Assembly (NCBI GenBank): GCA_903884425.1
Contig: CAISEP010000023.1
Coordinates: 310,001 to 374,000, forward strand
Direction of reading: 5' to 3'
Source of the DNA: an uncultured Caulobacterales bacterium
GTDB taxonomy: Bacteria > Pseudomonadota > Alphaproteobacteria > Caulobacterales > Caulobacteraceae
Length of the DNA stretch: 64,000 nucleotides
Shown here: positions 18,598-27,180 of the stretch, one piece after another
Position numbering within the stretch: position 1 is the first letter of the stretch
Layout: the number at the start of each line of letters is the position of its first letter
The notes under the pieces: generated by a model
Seen by the model: the letters and a program-made list of their open reading frames with translations, nothing else
Database searches by the model: none
What the model was told of the DNA's origin: nothing
Made by a program: the position numbers and the translations under genes

Positions 18598-19296
18598 ATG
18601 ATGGAACCGCAACTGCTCGTGGTGCTGCCGGAACTGGGGGCGGCCTGGCTGTTCGGCATGGCGGTGGGCCTGGAGCGCAGCGTCAACGGCCGGGCGGCGG
18701 GCTTCCGCACCCATGCCCTGGTCAGCCTGGCCTCCGCCACGGTGATGGTGAGCGCCCGGCTCCCCGTCTTCCTGCCGCAGATGTTCGGTGCCGGGACACC
18801 GGCCATGCTCGACCACAGCCACCTGCTGCAGGGGGTGATGACCGGGGTGGGCTTCCTGGGGGCGGGGGTGATCTTCAAGCAGGGGGCCTCGATCCAGGGC
18901 CTGACCACGGCGGCGTCGATCTGGGCCACGGCGGCCTTCGGGGCGATGTTCGGCCTGGGCCTGTGGGTGACCGGCAGCGTGGCCGCGGTGGGGGTCCTGA
19001 TCACCCTGACCCTGCTGCGCTACGTGGAGGCGCGGCTGGCGGTGAACACCTATGCCGAGGCGGCGTTCCGCTTCCGCGCCGATGCGGCGCCCACGGAAGC
19101 CGACCTGCTCCAGCGTCTGAAGGCGCACAATGTCCAGTTCGAGGAGCTGAGCTACGCCCTGCTGGAGGGGGGCACGGTGCTGCAGTATTCCGGCGTCCTG
19201 CGCACCCGGCGGGACGAGCGGCTGGGGGCCATGGCCCGCAGCATGGTCTCCACCCCCGGCCTCATCGAATATACCCTCACCCGGATCAGCAAGTAG
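18598..19296 (+). CDS. MgtC/SapB family membrane protein
   Basis: A 232-aa protein. The N-terminal half has four to five membrane helices with the family motifs GMAVGLERSVNGRAAGFRTH, ALVSLASA, GVGFLGAGVIFKQG and GLTTAASIWATAAFG. The C-terminal soluble part (about 155-232) resembles an ACT-like domain. MgtC proteins modulate Mg2+ homeostasis and ATP synthase in some pathogens; most environmental members are uncharacterised. A GGGGGG tract precedes the tandem ATGATG start. It is probably cotranscribed with the ParB-like gene. Confidence 0.92.
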   Translation: MMEPQLLVVLPELGAAWLFGMAVGLERSVNGRAAGFRTHALVSLASATVMVSARLPVFLPQMFGAGTPAMLDHSHLLQGVMTGVGFLGAGVIFKQGASIQGLTTAASIWATAAFGAMFGLGLWVTGSVAAVGVLITLTLLRYVEARLAVNTYAEAAFRFRADAAPTEADLLQRLKAHNVQFEELSYALLEGGTVLQYSGVLRTRRDERLGAMARSMVSTPGLIEYTLTRISK

Positions 19297-19876
19297 ACGC
19301 GGCACCGGGCACCTGACCCCGGATCAGGGCCCGCAGGTCCCGGAACCCCTGCTGCAGGTCCGGCACGTGGGCGGCGAATTCCGTGGCCGGATCGATCTTT
19401 CCCGTGTTCGCCTCGATCAGCGGGCGGGGAAGCACCAGCCCCGGCATGGTCGGGACCGGCACCATTCCCAGGCCGTCCAGCACCTGGCGCAGCTGGGCGG
19501 CGCACTTGTCGCCCCCGTGGCCGCCATAGGTGATGATCAGGGCGGGCTTCCCGCGCCACTCCGCATAGAGGTGGTCGATGGCGTTCTTCAGGGCTGCCGG
19601 GTAACCCCAGTTGTACTGGGGCGTCACGAACACGATCCCGGCCGCTCCGGCGACCTTGCGGCTCCAGGCGCGGGTATGGCCCCGGACATAGTGACCGGCG
19701 GCGGGAAGGCCCGGCTCGTCATCCATCGGCAGACGCCATTTGCGCAGGTCCACGACCTCGCAGGGCATGGCCGTCGTCTCCCGGCCGGTCGCCGCGACCC
19801 AGTCGGCGATCTGGAGACAGAGGCGGCCCGCGCGAACGCTGCCGCCGATGACGAGGAGGGGGGATGCATGTATCAT
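19286..19876 (-). CDS. NADPH-dependent FMN reductase-like flavodoxin-fold protein
   Basis: A 196-aa flavodoxin-fold protein: LLVIGGSVRAGR (phosphate loop), then PQYNWGYPAALKNAIDHLY (the FMN-binding PxYxxGxPxxLKNAIDxL motif) and ALIITYGGHGG. The ATG at 19876 is preferred; it sits inside a 15-bp palindrome and faces a MarR gene. An alternative ATG lies at 19891. Relatives reduce quinones, azo compounds or FMN with NAD(P)H. The divergent MarR-type regulator and palindromes suggest induction by quinones or electrophiles, as for MhqR/YodB-type systems. The 3' end overlaps the mgtC-like gene by 11 bp. Confidence 0.88.
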   Translation of the reverse strand: MIHASPLLVIGGSVRAGRLCLQIADWVAATGRETTAMPCEVVDLRKWRLPMDDEPGLPAAGHYVRGHTRAWSRKVAGAAGIVFVTPQYNWGYPAALKNAIDHLYAEWRGKPALIITYGGHGGDKCAAQLRQVLDGLGMVPVPTMPGLVLPRPLIEANTGKIDPATEFAAHVPDLQQGFRDLRALIRGQVPGAASTC

Positions 19877-19925
19877 GCACCTATTCTGCATGTCCGGGAG
19901 GCGATCGTAAAGGGTGTATAATACA
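19865..19925. promoter_or_regulatory. palindromes between FMN reductase and MarR genes
   Basis: TGCATG-TAT-CATGCA (19865-19879) is a perfect 15-bp palindrome covering the reductase start codon. A further TGCATG lies at 19887-19892. TGTAT-A-ATACA (19915-19925) contains TATAAT (19917-19922), a perfect -10 sequence pointing to the MarR gene, though no good -35 is 17 bp upstream. The arrangement fits autoregulation by the MarR protein on both genes. Confidence 0.5.
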
Positions 19926-19931
19926 GCTAAT

Positions 19932-20399
19932 ATGGATGCGCTGGCGACCGCGATGATCGGCCTTGTCAGCCTCGTCAACAGCCCGCGGCGGGACCACATC
20001 CTGCTGAGGGAAGCAGGGGTCGAGCTCGACCGCGCCCTGTTTGCCCTGCTGGTGATGCTGGACCGGACGGGGGCGTGCAGTGTCGGGGACCTTGCCGACA
20101 GCGTCGGTCGCGACAGCACCACGGTCAGCCGCCAGCTGGCCCGGCTCGAGGCCCGGGGGCTGGTCGCCCGGACCCCGTCCCCGTCCGACCGGCGCGTCCG
20201 CTTCGTCGGCCTCACTGCTGGCGGCGACGAGGTCGTGGGAAGGATCACCGCCGCGCGCCGACGGCTTCTGTCACGGGCGCTCGCGGACTGGAGCGCTACG
20301 GACGTCCGGTCGCTGGCCGACCTGACCGCGCGCCTCGCGACGGCCCTCGGCGGGCCCGGCGACGATGCGCCACCGCTGCCCGGTCAGCGCCCGGCGTAG
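19932..20399 (+). CDS. MarR family regulator
   Basis: A 155-aa winged-helix protein: an N-terminal helix, then GACSVGDLADSVGRDSTTVSRQLARLEARGL (recognition helix about 62-80) and the wing RTPSPSDRRVRFVGLT. The ATG at 19932 is chosen; a GTG at 19914 would place TATAAT inside the gene. If the TATAAT is used, the transcript would be nearly leaderless. It is divergent from the FMN reductase it probably controls. The 3' end overlaps the convergent M20 peptidase gene by 16 bp. Confidence 0.88.
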   Translation: MDALATAMIGLVSLVNSPRRDHILLREAGVELDRALFALLVMLDRTGACSVGDLADSVGRDSTTVSRQLARLEARGLVARTPSPSDRRVRFVGLTAGGDEVVGRITAARRRLLSRALADWSATDVRSLADLTARLATALGGPGDDAPPLPGQRPA

Positions 20400-21802
20400 A
20401 GCTTCACCAGCCGGTACAGGAAGGTGCGGCCCTCATAGACCGACTGGATGCGCACCCGCTCGTTCAGGCCGTGGATATGGCCCCCGTCGGGATCGACGAA
20501 GATGCCCTCCACCCCGTAGGTGGGAATGCCCGCCGGGTTCATGAACTGGGCGTCCGAGGCCCCGGGCTCGAGGGAGGTGATCACCGGCACCCCCGGCCAC
20601 AGGTCATGGGACACCTTGGCGATGGGCCCCATGATCTCCGGGGACAGGGGGGCGGGCTGGGCCACGGGACCGCGGACCTCGGGAATGGTCACGGTCACCT
20701 TGGGGTCGGCGATGACTTTGGCCAGCTGGGCCTGGACCTCCTCCCGGGGAACGCCGGGGAAGATGCGGCAGTTGATGTTGGCCCGGGCCCGCTGCGGCAG
20801 GGCATTGGTGGCATGGCCCGCGTCGAGCATGGTGGCCACGCAGGTGGTGCGCAGCATGGCATGCCAGTCGGTATTGCGGTCCAGGATCGCCACGGCGGCG
20901 GCGTCCTGCGGGTCCTTGACCACGGCCAGCATGGCCTTCCCCGCCTCGCCGCCGACAATGGGGGCCATGCCGGTGAAATAGCCGCGATTGGCGTCGTCAA
21001 GCTGCACCGGGAACTCGTAGCGGCTCACCGCGTCCACGGCCCGGACCAGGTGATAGATGGCATTGTCGGGAACCGGACGGGAGCTGTGCCCGCCGGGATT
21101 GGTGGATTCGAGGACGTAGTTCTGCGACGTCTTCTCCGCCGCCAGCACCCCCATGGCCACGTGCCGGCCCTGGTCGTCCAGCACCCCGTCCACCCCCTCG
21201 GTCAGGGCGAAGGCGGCGTCGATCAGGTCCCGTTCGTGGGTCGCCAGCCAGCCGGCCCCGTTCAGGGCGCTGCTGGTCTCCTCCCCGCAGGTCAGGGCGA
21301 GCTTGATGCTGCGGCGGGGATGGAACCCCTCCTCCCGGTAGCGGACCATGTTGTCGACCCAGATGGCCGCCTGGGCCTTCATGTCGCTGGTGCCCCGGCC
21401 GTAGAAGTAGCCGCCCTCCTCGATCAGGGTGAAGGGGTCGCGGGTCCAGTCCTCGCGCCTGGCCTCCACCACGTCCACATGGGCGAGCATCAGCACCGCC
21501 TTGGCCGTCGGGTCCGACCCGTGCAGCACCGCGACCAGGCCCCCCTCCTTCGGGTGACCGGGGGGCACGAAGATGTGCAGGTCGGCGTCAGGATAGCCGG
21601 CGGCCTTCAGGCGGGCCGCCATGCGGGTCGCGGCCAGGGTGCAGTCCCCGGCGGAGAGGGTGGTGTTGGTCTCCACCAGCTCCTTGTAGGTGTCATGGAA
21701 CCGCTGCAGCCCCGGGTCCGTGGGCGGTGCCGCCCGGGCGACACCGGCGGCACCGGCCGCCAGAAGGACGAGGGCGGCCAGACGGCGGACGGTTCTGAAC
21801 AT
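20384..21802 (-). CDS. exported M20 family metallopeptidase
   Basis: A 472-aa zinc aminoacylase/carboxypeptidase-like enzyme with a signal peptide (about 1-24, ending ARAAP). Metal and catalytic motifs: LMLAHVDVVEA (H108, D110), GRGTSDMKAQ (D140), LTCGEETSS (E174/E175) and a C-terminal DPDGGHIHG histidine. The dimerisation domain (about 230-350) is present. It would hydrolyse peptides or N-acyl amino acids in the periplasm. It sits 29 bp downstream of the exported redox cluster on the same strand and may be cotranscribed, though its role need not be linked. Confidence 0.93.
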   Translation of the reverse strand: MFRTVRRLAALVLLAAGAAGVARAAPPTDPGLQRFHDTYKELVETNTTLSAGDCTLAATRMAARLKAAGYPDADLHIFVPPGHPKEGGLVAVLHGSDPTAKAVLMLAHVDVVEARREDWTRDPFTLIEEGGYFYGRGTSDMKAQAAIWVDNMVRYREEGFHPRRSIKLALTCGEETSSALNGAGWLATHERDLIDAAFALTEGVDGVLDDQGRHVAMGVLAAEKTSQNYVLESTNPGGHSSRPVPDNAIYHLVRAVDAVSRYEFPVQLDDANRGYFTGMAPIVGGEAGKAMLAVVKDPQDAAAVAILDRNTDWHAMLRTTCVATMLDAGHATNALPQRARANINCRIFPGVPREEVQAQLAKVIADPKVTVTIPEVRGPVAQPAPLSPEIMGPIAKVSHDLWPGVPVITSLEPGASDAQFMNPAGIPTYGVEGIFVDPDGGHIHGLNERVRIQSVYEGRTFLYRLVKLYAGR

Positions 21803-21831
21803 GGGCCGGGTTCCTCAATAGGCCGTGGGTG

Positions 21832-22917
21832 TCACGGCTTGCGCGCGGCGGCGGCAGCGGCAGCCGCGGCCTTGGCGTCTTCCGCCCGGGCTCCGGCCAG
21901 CATGTTGCGCAGGGCATAGTTGCCCTCGTGGCAGGCATATTCATAGACCTGCCCCTTCAGCGGCGAGAACTCGTACTCCCCGCCCCAGGGCGCGGCCCAC
22001 AGGGTCGGGTCCTCGATGGTGAACTGGTAGAGCAGGCGGTCCGGGGCGGTGCGGGTGAAGCGCTCGGTCACCTTCAGGTTCTTCCACGACCCGTGATAGG
22101 CCTGGGCCCGGGGAATATGGTCGGTTTCCACCACCAGGGTGTTGCCCTCCCAGTGGCCGATGCTGTCCCCCATCCACGGCCGGTAGTCGTCGGTGCGGTG
22201 CTGGGCGTTCAGGCGGATGTAGCGGACGTCGTGGTTCATCTCGACGATGATCGCCACCGCGTCCGGCGTCTGGATGAACTGATAGTCGTTGTTGTAGAAG
22301 CCGTTGGCCAGCATGGGCGGACCGGCATTGCGGCCGAAGCCCATGATGCACCGCTCCCCCAGGGACCGGTATTCGGGATTGTCGAAGCTGCCGAGGCCGC
22401 CGCCCCAGGCCGGCGGGGCCTTGGCCCCCGGGATCACCGGCGGCACCCGCCCGTCCGGGGTGGTCAGGATCGAGGTCCGCGCCTCCCCGTGCACCCGCAT
22501 GATGGCATTGCCCGGGTCCAGCCAGAAGGCGTTGTAGCCGCCGACATTGCCGCCGGCGAGGGCGAACTCCGGTCGCGTGCCCGGCGGCGGGCGGTCGCCA
22601 CCGGCGGTGGGCGGCGGGGCATTGGGATCGGTCTTCTCGTTGGCGGCGGCCAGGGCCTTGGCCGAGGCATGCTCGATGGCGGCAGCCTGCTCCGGCGTAT
22701 AGGCGGCCCTGGTCCCGAGGCCCGGCGGGCGGGTCTCGGGCGTCATGCTCACATTGCTCCAGGTGTCGCCCAGGTCCGGCTGGCCGAAGGACAGGCGCGG
22801 GGGGCTGTAGGGCGCACCGGCGGCGAACGCCGTGCCGGGAAACGTTCCGGGGAACGTCCCCGAGAGGGGGATCAGCGCGGCAGTGGCCACCAGGGCGGCC
22901 AGGCGGGCTCGGATCAT
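21832..22917 (-). CDS. exported protein of unknown function, last gene of the redox cluster
   Basis: A 361-aa secreted protein (signal peptide from the ATG at 22917). I do not recognise a named domain. Recognisable stretches are WSNVSMTPETRPPG, WLDPGNAIMRVHGEARTS, DSIGHWEGNTLVVETDHI and YEYACHEGNYALRNMLAGAR, the last a conserved C-terminal end of a widespread uncharacterised family. The WEGDTLVV-type motif is shared with the first gene of the cluster (26058-26942), so the two are distant paralogues. It ends in an alanine-rich tail. The signal region holds a short GTFPGTFPGT repeat. Confidence 0.8.
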   Translation of the reverse strand: MIRARLAALVATAALIPLSGTFPGTFPGTAFAAGAPYSPPRLSFGQPDLGDTWSNVSMTPETRPPGLGTRAAYTPEQAAAIEHASAKALAAANEKTDPNAPPPTAGGDRPPPGTRPEFALAGGNVGGYNAFWLDPGNAIMRVHGEARTSILTTPDGRVPPVIPGAKAPPAWGGGLGSFDNPEYRSLGERCIMGFGRNAGPPMLANGFYNNDYQFIQTPDAVAIIVEMNHDVRYIRLNAQHRTDDYRPWMGDSIGHWEGNTLVVETDHIPRAQAYHGSWKNLKVTERFTRTAPDRLLYQFTIEDPTLWAAPWGGEYEFSPLKGQVYEYACHEGNYALRNMLAGARAEDAKAAAAAAAAARKP

Positions 22918-22946
22918 GGAGGTCGCTCCTGCTGGGGGGCGCGGTC

Positions 22947-24956
22947 TCATCGACCGTCCACCGAATAGGCCAAAAGGACATTCATCCCGTTGCCGCCGAC
23001 GCGGGCCGCGCCGTCGAAACCGGACATCACATAGACCCGGCCATGGGCGACCGTGGCCCCCAGGCCGTCGATCGATCCCCCCGGCTGGCCCTTGATCCCG
23101 TTCAGGGTGTCATAGGTGCGGGCGGTGGTGCTGTCGCTCCACAGGATGTGGCCGGTCTTGGCATCATAGGCCCGCAGCCAGCCGTCCATGGTGCCGGAGA
23201 AGACCACCCCGGGGATCGAGGTCGGGGCCGCGGACTGGGCGCGCATGCAGGGGGGCGGGTGCCCTCCCATCGACGTTGGCCCGTAGTGGCACGGCGCCCG
23301 GGGGGCCGGGGTGGTCCACAGGATCCGGCCGCTTTCCGGGTCGAGGGCGGACAGGCCGGGCCGGGCGGGCCGGTGGTCCGGCGGCAGGGAGGCGGTGGGG
23401 TCGGCGGTTTCCGCCCGGATCTCGGCATAGAGCAGGCCCACGTCGGAGATCGGCACATAGAGCCGGTGCGGGTCCGCGCTCATGCCCCATTCCACCCCGC
23501 CCAGGGCCGAACCGGCCCCCACCGCCGTGGTCCAGCGCACGGCACCGGTATCCGGGTCGAGGCCGTAGACCTGGCCCGACTTCTGCCCGGCCAGCAGCAC
23601 GTCCTTGCCGCTGGCCGTGCGCATCAGGATCGGCGTCGCGCCGAAGTCGTAGTCCGGTCCCACCGGGCTCGGGCAGTTGGCCGAGGCCTTGGCCCCCTGG
23701 CAGCCCATGATGAAGTTGTCCCCCGCGGTCACCTGACGGCGCCAGCGGACGGCCCCGGTGGCCATGTCCAGGGCCACCACGGCGTCGGAGCCCACCGTGT
23801 CGGCATCGGTATAGCTGTCGCCGGTGGCCACATAGACGAGGCCCCGGGCCGCATCGGCTTCGGGGGCCGACCAGATCGCCGCCCCGGCCGGGCCGTACAT
23901 CTGGGTCCCGGCGGCGTTGCGGCGCAGAGAACGGCTTACCTCCGGAATCACCTTGGTGCGCCACAGGATCGCGCCGGTGCGCAGGTCGAGGGCCGCCACC
24001 GAGCCGGAGAAGGTGCAGCAGGGATAGGCCGGGTTGATGGAGGAGACCTCCTCCAGGGAACTCACCGGCACGAACAGCCGGTCGCCGGACACCACGGGGG
24101 AGCCGGTCAGCACCGCCACGGGGTGGGTCTCCACCGGCTCGCTCTGCCAGATCTGCTGGCCGGTCTCGGCGTCATAGGCGCGGATCCGGCGGCCGCTGAC
24201 CCCCACGAAGGTCGCCCAGCCGCTGGGGGAGGCGGCGCTGCGCACCACCATCGGCGTGGTCCGCGAGACCACGTCCTCCAGCACCCAGCGGACGCAGCCG
24301 GTGCCCGCGTCCAGGGCATAGAAGCGGCCGTTGCGGTTGGTGACGAACAGCCAGTCGCCCACCACCACCGGCTGGCCGCCGCCGGTCATGGAGAAGGCCC
24401 ATTTCAGTTTCAGCCGGGGCAGGTCGGCCGCCGTGAGGCCAGGGGCGGGCTGATAGCGGCGGCTGCGGGCATCCGCCCCCTGCTCCGCCCAGTCCCCGGC
24501 CGCGGGGCGGATGTGGCCCGGGGCAGTGCAGCGGGGCTCCGCCGAGGTCGGCACCACCGGCAGGGGCGGACGCCGCATCGGCGGGGCCGCCGCCTTGCCG
24601 TCTCCCAGCTCCGCCCGTTCCGGCATCCCCAGCCAGCGGCTGACGGCGCGGATCTGGTCGGGGGAAAGGCCCTCGGCCATGGGGGCCATGATGCCCTTGG
24701 TCAGGGCCGTGTAGATGTCCGCCGCCGGCCGCCGGGACAGGTCTGCCCGGCTGGGGGCGCGCCCCACCGGCGGCATGTGGCAGGACTGGCATTTCGCCTG
24801 GAACACAGCGGCCCCGTCGGTCTCCGCCGAGACAGGTGCCGACGCGACCGTCTGGGCCCGCGCCGCCACGGTGGGCAGGGCGACCAGGGCCAAGGACACC
24901 AGCGCCCGGGCGATCCGCCGCTTCAAGGCCGAAGACCGGGACGAAACCAGGCTCAT
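22947..24956 (-). CDS. cytochrome c/PQQ-type beta-propeller dehydrogenase-like protein
   Basis: A 669-aa exported protein. A signal peptide (about 14-35) is followed by a small cytochrome c domain with CQSCH (C56-H60). An eight-bladed PQQ-type propeller then follows, with repeats such as AYDAETGQQIWQSEP, ALDLRTGAILWRTK, LDPDTGAVRWTTAV and AYDAKTGHILWSDS. The layout resembles polyvinyl-alcohol dehydrogenase. I cannot point to clear PQQ-ligand residues, so enzyme activity is not certain. Its start overlaps the lipoprotein cytochrome stop by 4 bp (ATGA). It probably passes electrons to that cytochrome. Confidence 0.85.
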   Translation of the reverse strand: MSLVSSRSSALKRRIARALVSLALVALPTVAARAQTVASAPVSAETDGAAVFQAKCQSCHMPPVGRAPSRADLSRRPAADIYTALTKGIMAPMAEGLSPDQIRAVSRWLGMPERAELGDGKAAAPPMRRPPLPVVPTSAEPRCTAPGHIRPAAGDWAEQGADARSRRYQPAPGLTAADLPRLKLKWAFSMTGGGQPVVVGDWLFVTNRNGRFYALDAGTGCVRWVLEDVVSRTTPMVVRSAASPSGWATFVGVSGRRIRAYDAETGQQIWQSEPVETHPVAVLTGSPVVSGDRLFVPVSSLEEVSSINPAYPCCTFSGSVAALDLRTGAILWRTKVIPEVSRSLRRNAAGTQMYGPAGAAIWSAPEADAARGLVYVATGDSYTDADTVGSDAVVALDMATGAVRWRRQVTAGDNFIMGCQGAKASANCPSPVGPDYDFGATPILMRTASGKDVLLAGQKSGQVYGLDPDTGAVRWTTAVGAGSALGGVEWGMSADPHRLYVPISDVGLLYAEIRAETADPTASLPPDHRPARPGLSALDPESGRILWTTPAPRAPCHYGPTSMGGHPPPCMRAQSAAPTSIPGVVFSGTMDGWLRAYDAKTGHILWSDSTTARTYDTLNGIKGQPGGSIDGLGATVAHGRVYVMSGFDGAARVGGNGMNVLLAYSVDGR

Positions 24957-25555
24957 GTGGCGGGCTTTCCCTGGGACTGGAAGCGCTGCTGCCGGGCCTT
25001 CACGTCGCCCGGCCAGTCGGGCAGGGGCGTGGGCTTGCCCGAGGGCGGCGGCAGATAGGGCATCACGTACTTGGCATGGCAGCCGGTGCAGGTCTGGTAG
25101 ATGGCCGCGCCGCTCTCGAACATCCTGCGGGTGTCACGGGCCTCCACCGCGGCCTTGGCCTCCAGTCCCTGGCGGGACAGGGTCCTGGCAAAGGTCGCCC
25201 AGTCCCCGTCGTCCCGCTTGCGGCCGGGCAGCAGAAGCAGGTTTCCGGCCTCGGCGATCTGGGCCGCGCCGCTTTCCGCGGTTTCCCAGCCCTGTTCGGT
25301 GGTGGGGGTCAGGCTCTGCTCCCCCGTCTCGGTGGTGACGGTGCCGGAGGCCCGCCAGAAGGCCCAGGCCCCGGGATCGACCACGTGGCCCATCAGCTCC
25401 TTCATGGACAGGCTGACATTGTAGGGCGGCGGGGCCGGGGGCGGGGGCGGGGGCGCGGGACGCTGGCAGCCGTGCAGCAGCACGGCGGTGCCGGCCATCA
25501 GGGCGAGCGCCGCCCGGTGGGTGCGCCGCGCGGCAGGGGGTGGACGCGGGCTCAC
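24953..25555 (-). CDS. lipoprotein cytochrome c
   Basis: A 200-aa protein from a GTG at 25555 that overlaps the DUF6152 stop by 4 bp. The lipobox LLHGC (C30) marks a lipid-anchored protein. A proline-rich linker (PAPPPPPPAPPP) follows, then a helical domain with one haem site CTGCH (C156-H160) and a possible axial Met in KYVMPYLPPP. There is no other class c feature. It is an electron carrier that could take electrons from the adjacent propeller protein; both neighbours overlap it, so the three are coupled. Confidence 0.85.
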   Translation of the reverse strand: MSPRPPPAARRTHRAALALMAGTAVLLHGCQRPAPPPPPPAPPPYNVSLSMKELMGHVVDPGAWAFWRASGTVTTETGEQSLTPTTEQGWETAESGAAQIAEAGNLLLLPGRKRDDGDWATFARTLSRQGLEAKAAVEARDTRRMFESGAAIYQTCTGCHAKYVMPYLPPPSGKPTPLPDWPGDVKARQQRFQSQGKPAT

Positions 25556-26007
25556 TTGTCGTTCGGGTCGGCGCCGTCCTTGGGCGCGCCGGTGCCGCTG
25601 GAGCCCATGAACACCTTTTCCCCGTTCTCGAGGGTGACGTCGCGGCCATTGGCGCGGCATTCCGGCGTACACAGATGATCCTTGGACTGATAGCCGCGGA
25701 CGATGATCACCGTGCCGGGCTTCAGGGTGGCCTTGGTGACGCCGGCGCGCAGCAGGGTGTTGGGGGTGCCCCCCTCCACCATCCAGGCCTGGTCCGGCTT
25801 GCCGGGGGACACGGCGATCATGTGCACCCAGGCATGGGGGTTGATCCATTCCACCCGGGTCACCTTGCCCCGCAGCAGGACCGGGGAATTGCCGTCGAAT
25901 TCCGCGGCGAAGGCATGGTGCGCGCTGGCCGGTCCGGCCGCGGCGAGGACGGTGGCCAGGCTCGCGGCGAGGGCGAGGCCGGTCCGCAGGGCGTGTCTTG
26001 GGGTCAT
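25552..26007 (-). CDS. DUF6152 family exported protein
   Basis: A 151-aa protein with signal peptide and the family start HHAFAAEFDGNSPVLLRGKV, then TRVEWINPHAWVHM, a small beta-barrel with paired histidines at the mature N-terminus that could bind metal. The C-terminal VIIVRGYQSKDHLCTPECRA region is also typical. The ATG at 26007 is preferred to two upstream methionines because it gives a clean signal peptide and lies 8 bp after the tandem repeat. Function is unknown. It precedes the cytochrome genes in one coupled transcript. Confidence 0.88.
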   Translation of the reverse strand: MTPRHALRTGLALAASLATVLAAAGPASAHHAFAAEFDGNSPVLLRGKVTRVEWINPHAWVHMIAVSPGKPDQAWMVEGGTPNTLLRAGVTKATLKPGTVIIVRGYQSKDHLCTPECRANGRDVTLENGEKVFMGSSGTGAPKDGADPNDK

Positions 26008-26014
26008 GGGCGTT

Positions 26015-26042
26015 CCAGTCATTCGTGGCCAGTCATTCGTGG
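26015..26042. repeat. tandem 14-bp direct repeat
   Basis: Two perfect back-to-back copies of CCAGTCATTCGTGG lie in the 50-bp gap between the first gene of the cluster and the DUF6152 gene. They look like a recent slippage duplication. Whether they alter ribosome access to the DUF6152 start is unknown. Confidence 0.85.
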
Positions 26043-26057
26043 ACGGATCATCTGGGG

Positions 26058-26942
26058 TCAGTGGGGAAGAGGCTGCTTGCGCAGATCGCCGTACATCAGC
26101 TCGGTGACGAACTCGACGCACTTGAACTGGCCGAAGGTCACGTCGGGACCCACGGCCTTGTAGAGGGTCATCTCCATCTTCCAGGGATGGGCATAGACCT
26201 CCGGATCGGTGATCTCCGCCTCGTAGCGGATGGTCATCGGGCTGGTCAGGGTATAGCGCTCGACCACGGTCATCTGGTCGGAATGGAAGTTCCCGGCCCG
26301 GTCGAGCCAGCTCTGGTCATTCAGGCCTGTGACCTTCACCACCAGCGTGTCCCCCTCCCAGTGGGCGACGGACTGGCCCATCCAGCTGTCCACCGGCGCA
26401 GGCCCGGGATCCTTGAACAACAGGGTGCGCACCGCGCTCGCATATTCGTAGGCGATCACCATGCCGTGGTCGCTCTGCAGGATGCGCAGGGGATAGGGCA
26501 TGTAGGTGGCCCGCGGCACGCCGGGCAGGTAGCACTTGATCTCTGGATCCCGCTCCAGCCAGTGGGCCCGGTTGTCGTCCCGCTGGGCCTTGGCTTCCGG
26601 CTTGTAGGGAATGGCCCCGCCGACCACCACGCCAGGACCCGGCGGCACCGCGCCCACGGCACCCAGCGCCACCACCTGGGCCGCAGGAACGGGAATCACC
26701 GGACCGGGGCGGAAGGCCATGGCCGCGGACGCCCCGTGCGGCTCCACGTCGTAATTGGCGGTGTTCAGCACCTGCCAGACGCCGTTCAGGTCGGGATGGA
26801 CGCGGTCCGGACCGCGGGGGGGCTTCCAGGTCGAGGCCGGTGCCGCGCCCTGTGACTGGGCCAGGGCCGTGGTCGGCTGCCCGGCCCCGAGGCCCAAGGC
26901 AAGCAGGGCCGCCGCGGCGACCGCTGGTATCCTGATGCGCAT
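26058..26942 (-). CDS. exported protein of unknown function, first gene of the redox cluster
   Basis: A 294-aa protein with a signal peptide (ATG at 26942, hydrophobic 8-22, cleavage near ALAQS). Recognisable stretches are RVHPDLNGVWQVLNTANYDV (the LSGVW-type motif of an exported family), REIKCYLPGVPRAT-like region, HWEGDTLVVKVTGL and a C-terminal FGQFKCVEFVTELMYGDLRK. It shares the WEG-DTLVV motif with the last gene of the cluster. Function is unknown; these proteins commonly accompany DUF6152 and PQQ/cytochrome genes. A perfect TTGACA lies upstream at 27033-27038 on this strand but I see no matching -10. Confidence 0.82.
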   Translation of the reverse strand: MRIRIPAVAAAALLALGLGAGQPTTALAQSQGAAPASTWKPPRGPDRVHPDLNGVWQVLNTANYDVEPHGASAAMAFRPGPVIPVPAAQVVALGAVGAVPPGPGVVVGGAIPYKPEAKAQRDDNRAHWLERDPEIKCYLPGVPRATYMPYPLRILQSDHGMVIAYEYASAVRTLLFKDPGPAPVDSWMGQSVAHWEGDTLVVKVTGLNDQSWLDRAGNFHSDQMTVVERYTLTSPMTIRYEAEITDPEVYAHPWKMEMTLYKAVGPDVTFGQFKCVEFVTELMYGDLRKQPLPH

Positions 26943-27180
26943 GTCGCTCCCGATCCCCCCGGTGCCGCCGATGACGGTCCGGGCTGTCTTCTTGTAGGTG
27001 ATCCCCGCCACAGTTCCGCTCCCCGGCGGCCGTGTCAATGCTTGCGTGGAGGGCCGTTCGTCCGGGGGCGGGTCGGTTGACGACGCCGGATGCACCCGTC
27101 AGGCTGGGTGCAGAACAGGACCGGTGCCCGGACAGTCCGCCCAGGGACTGCGGCCAGTACATCGGCGGGATGGAAGCGGG

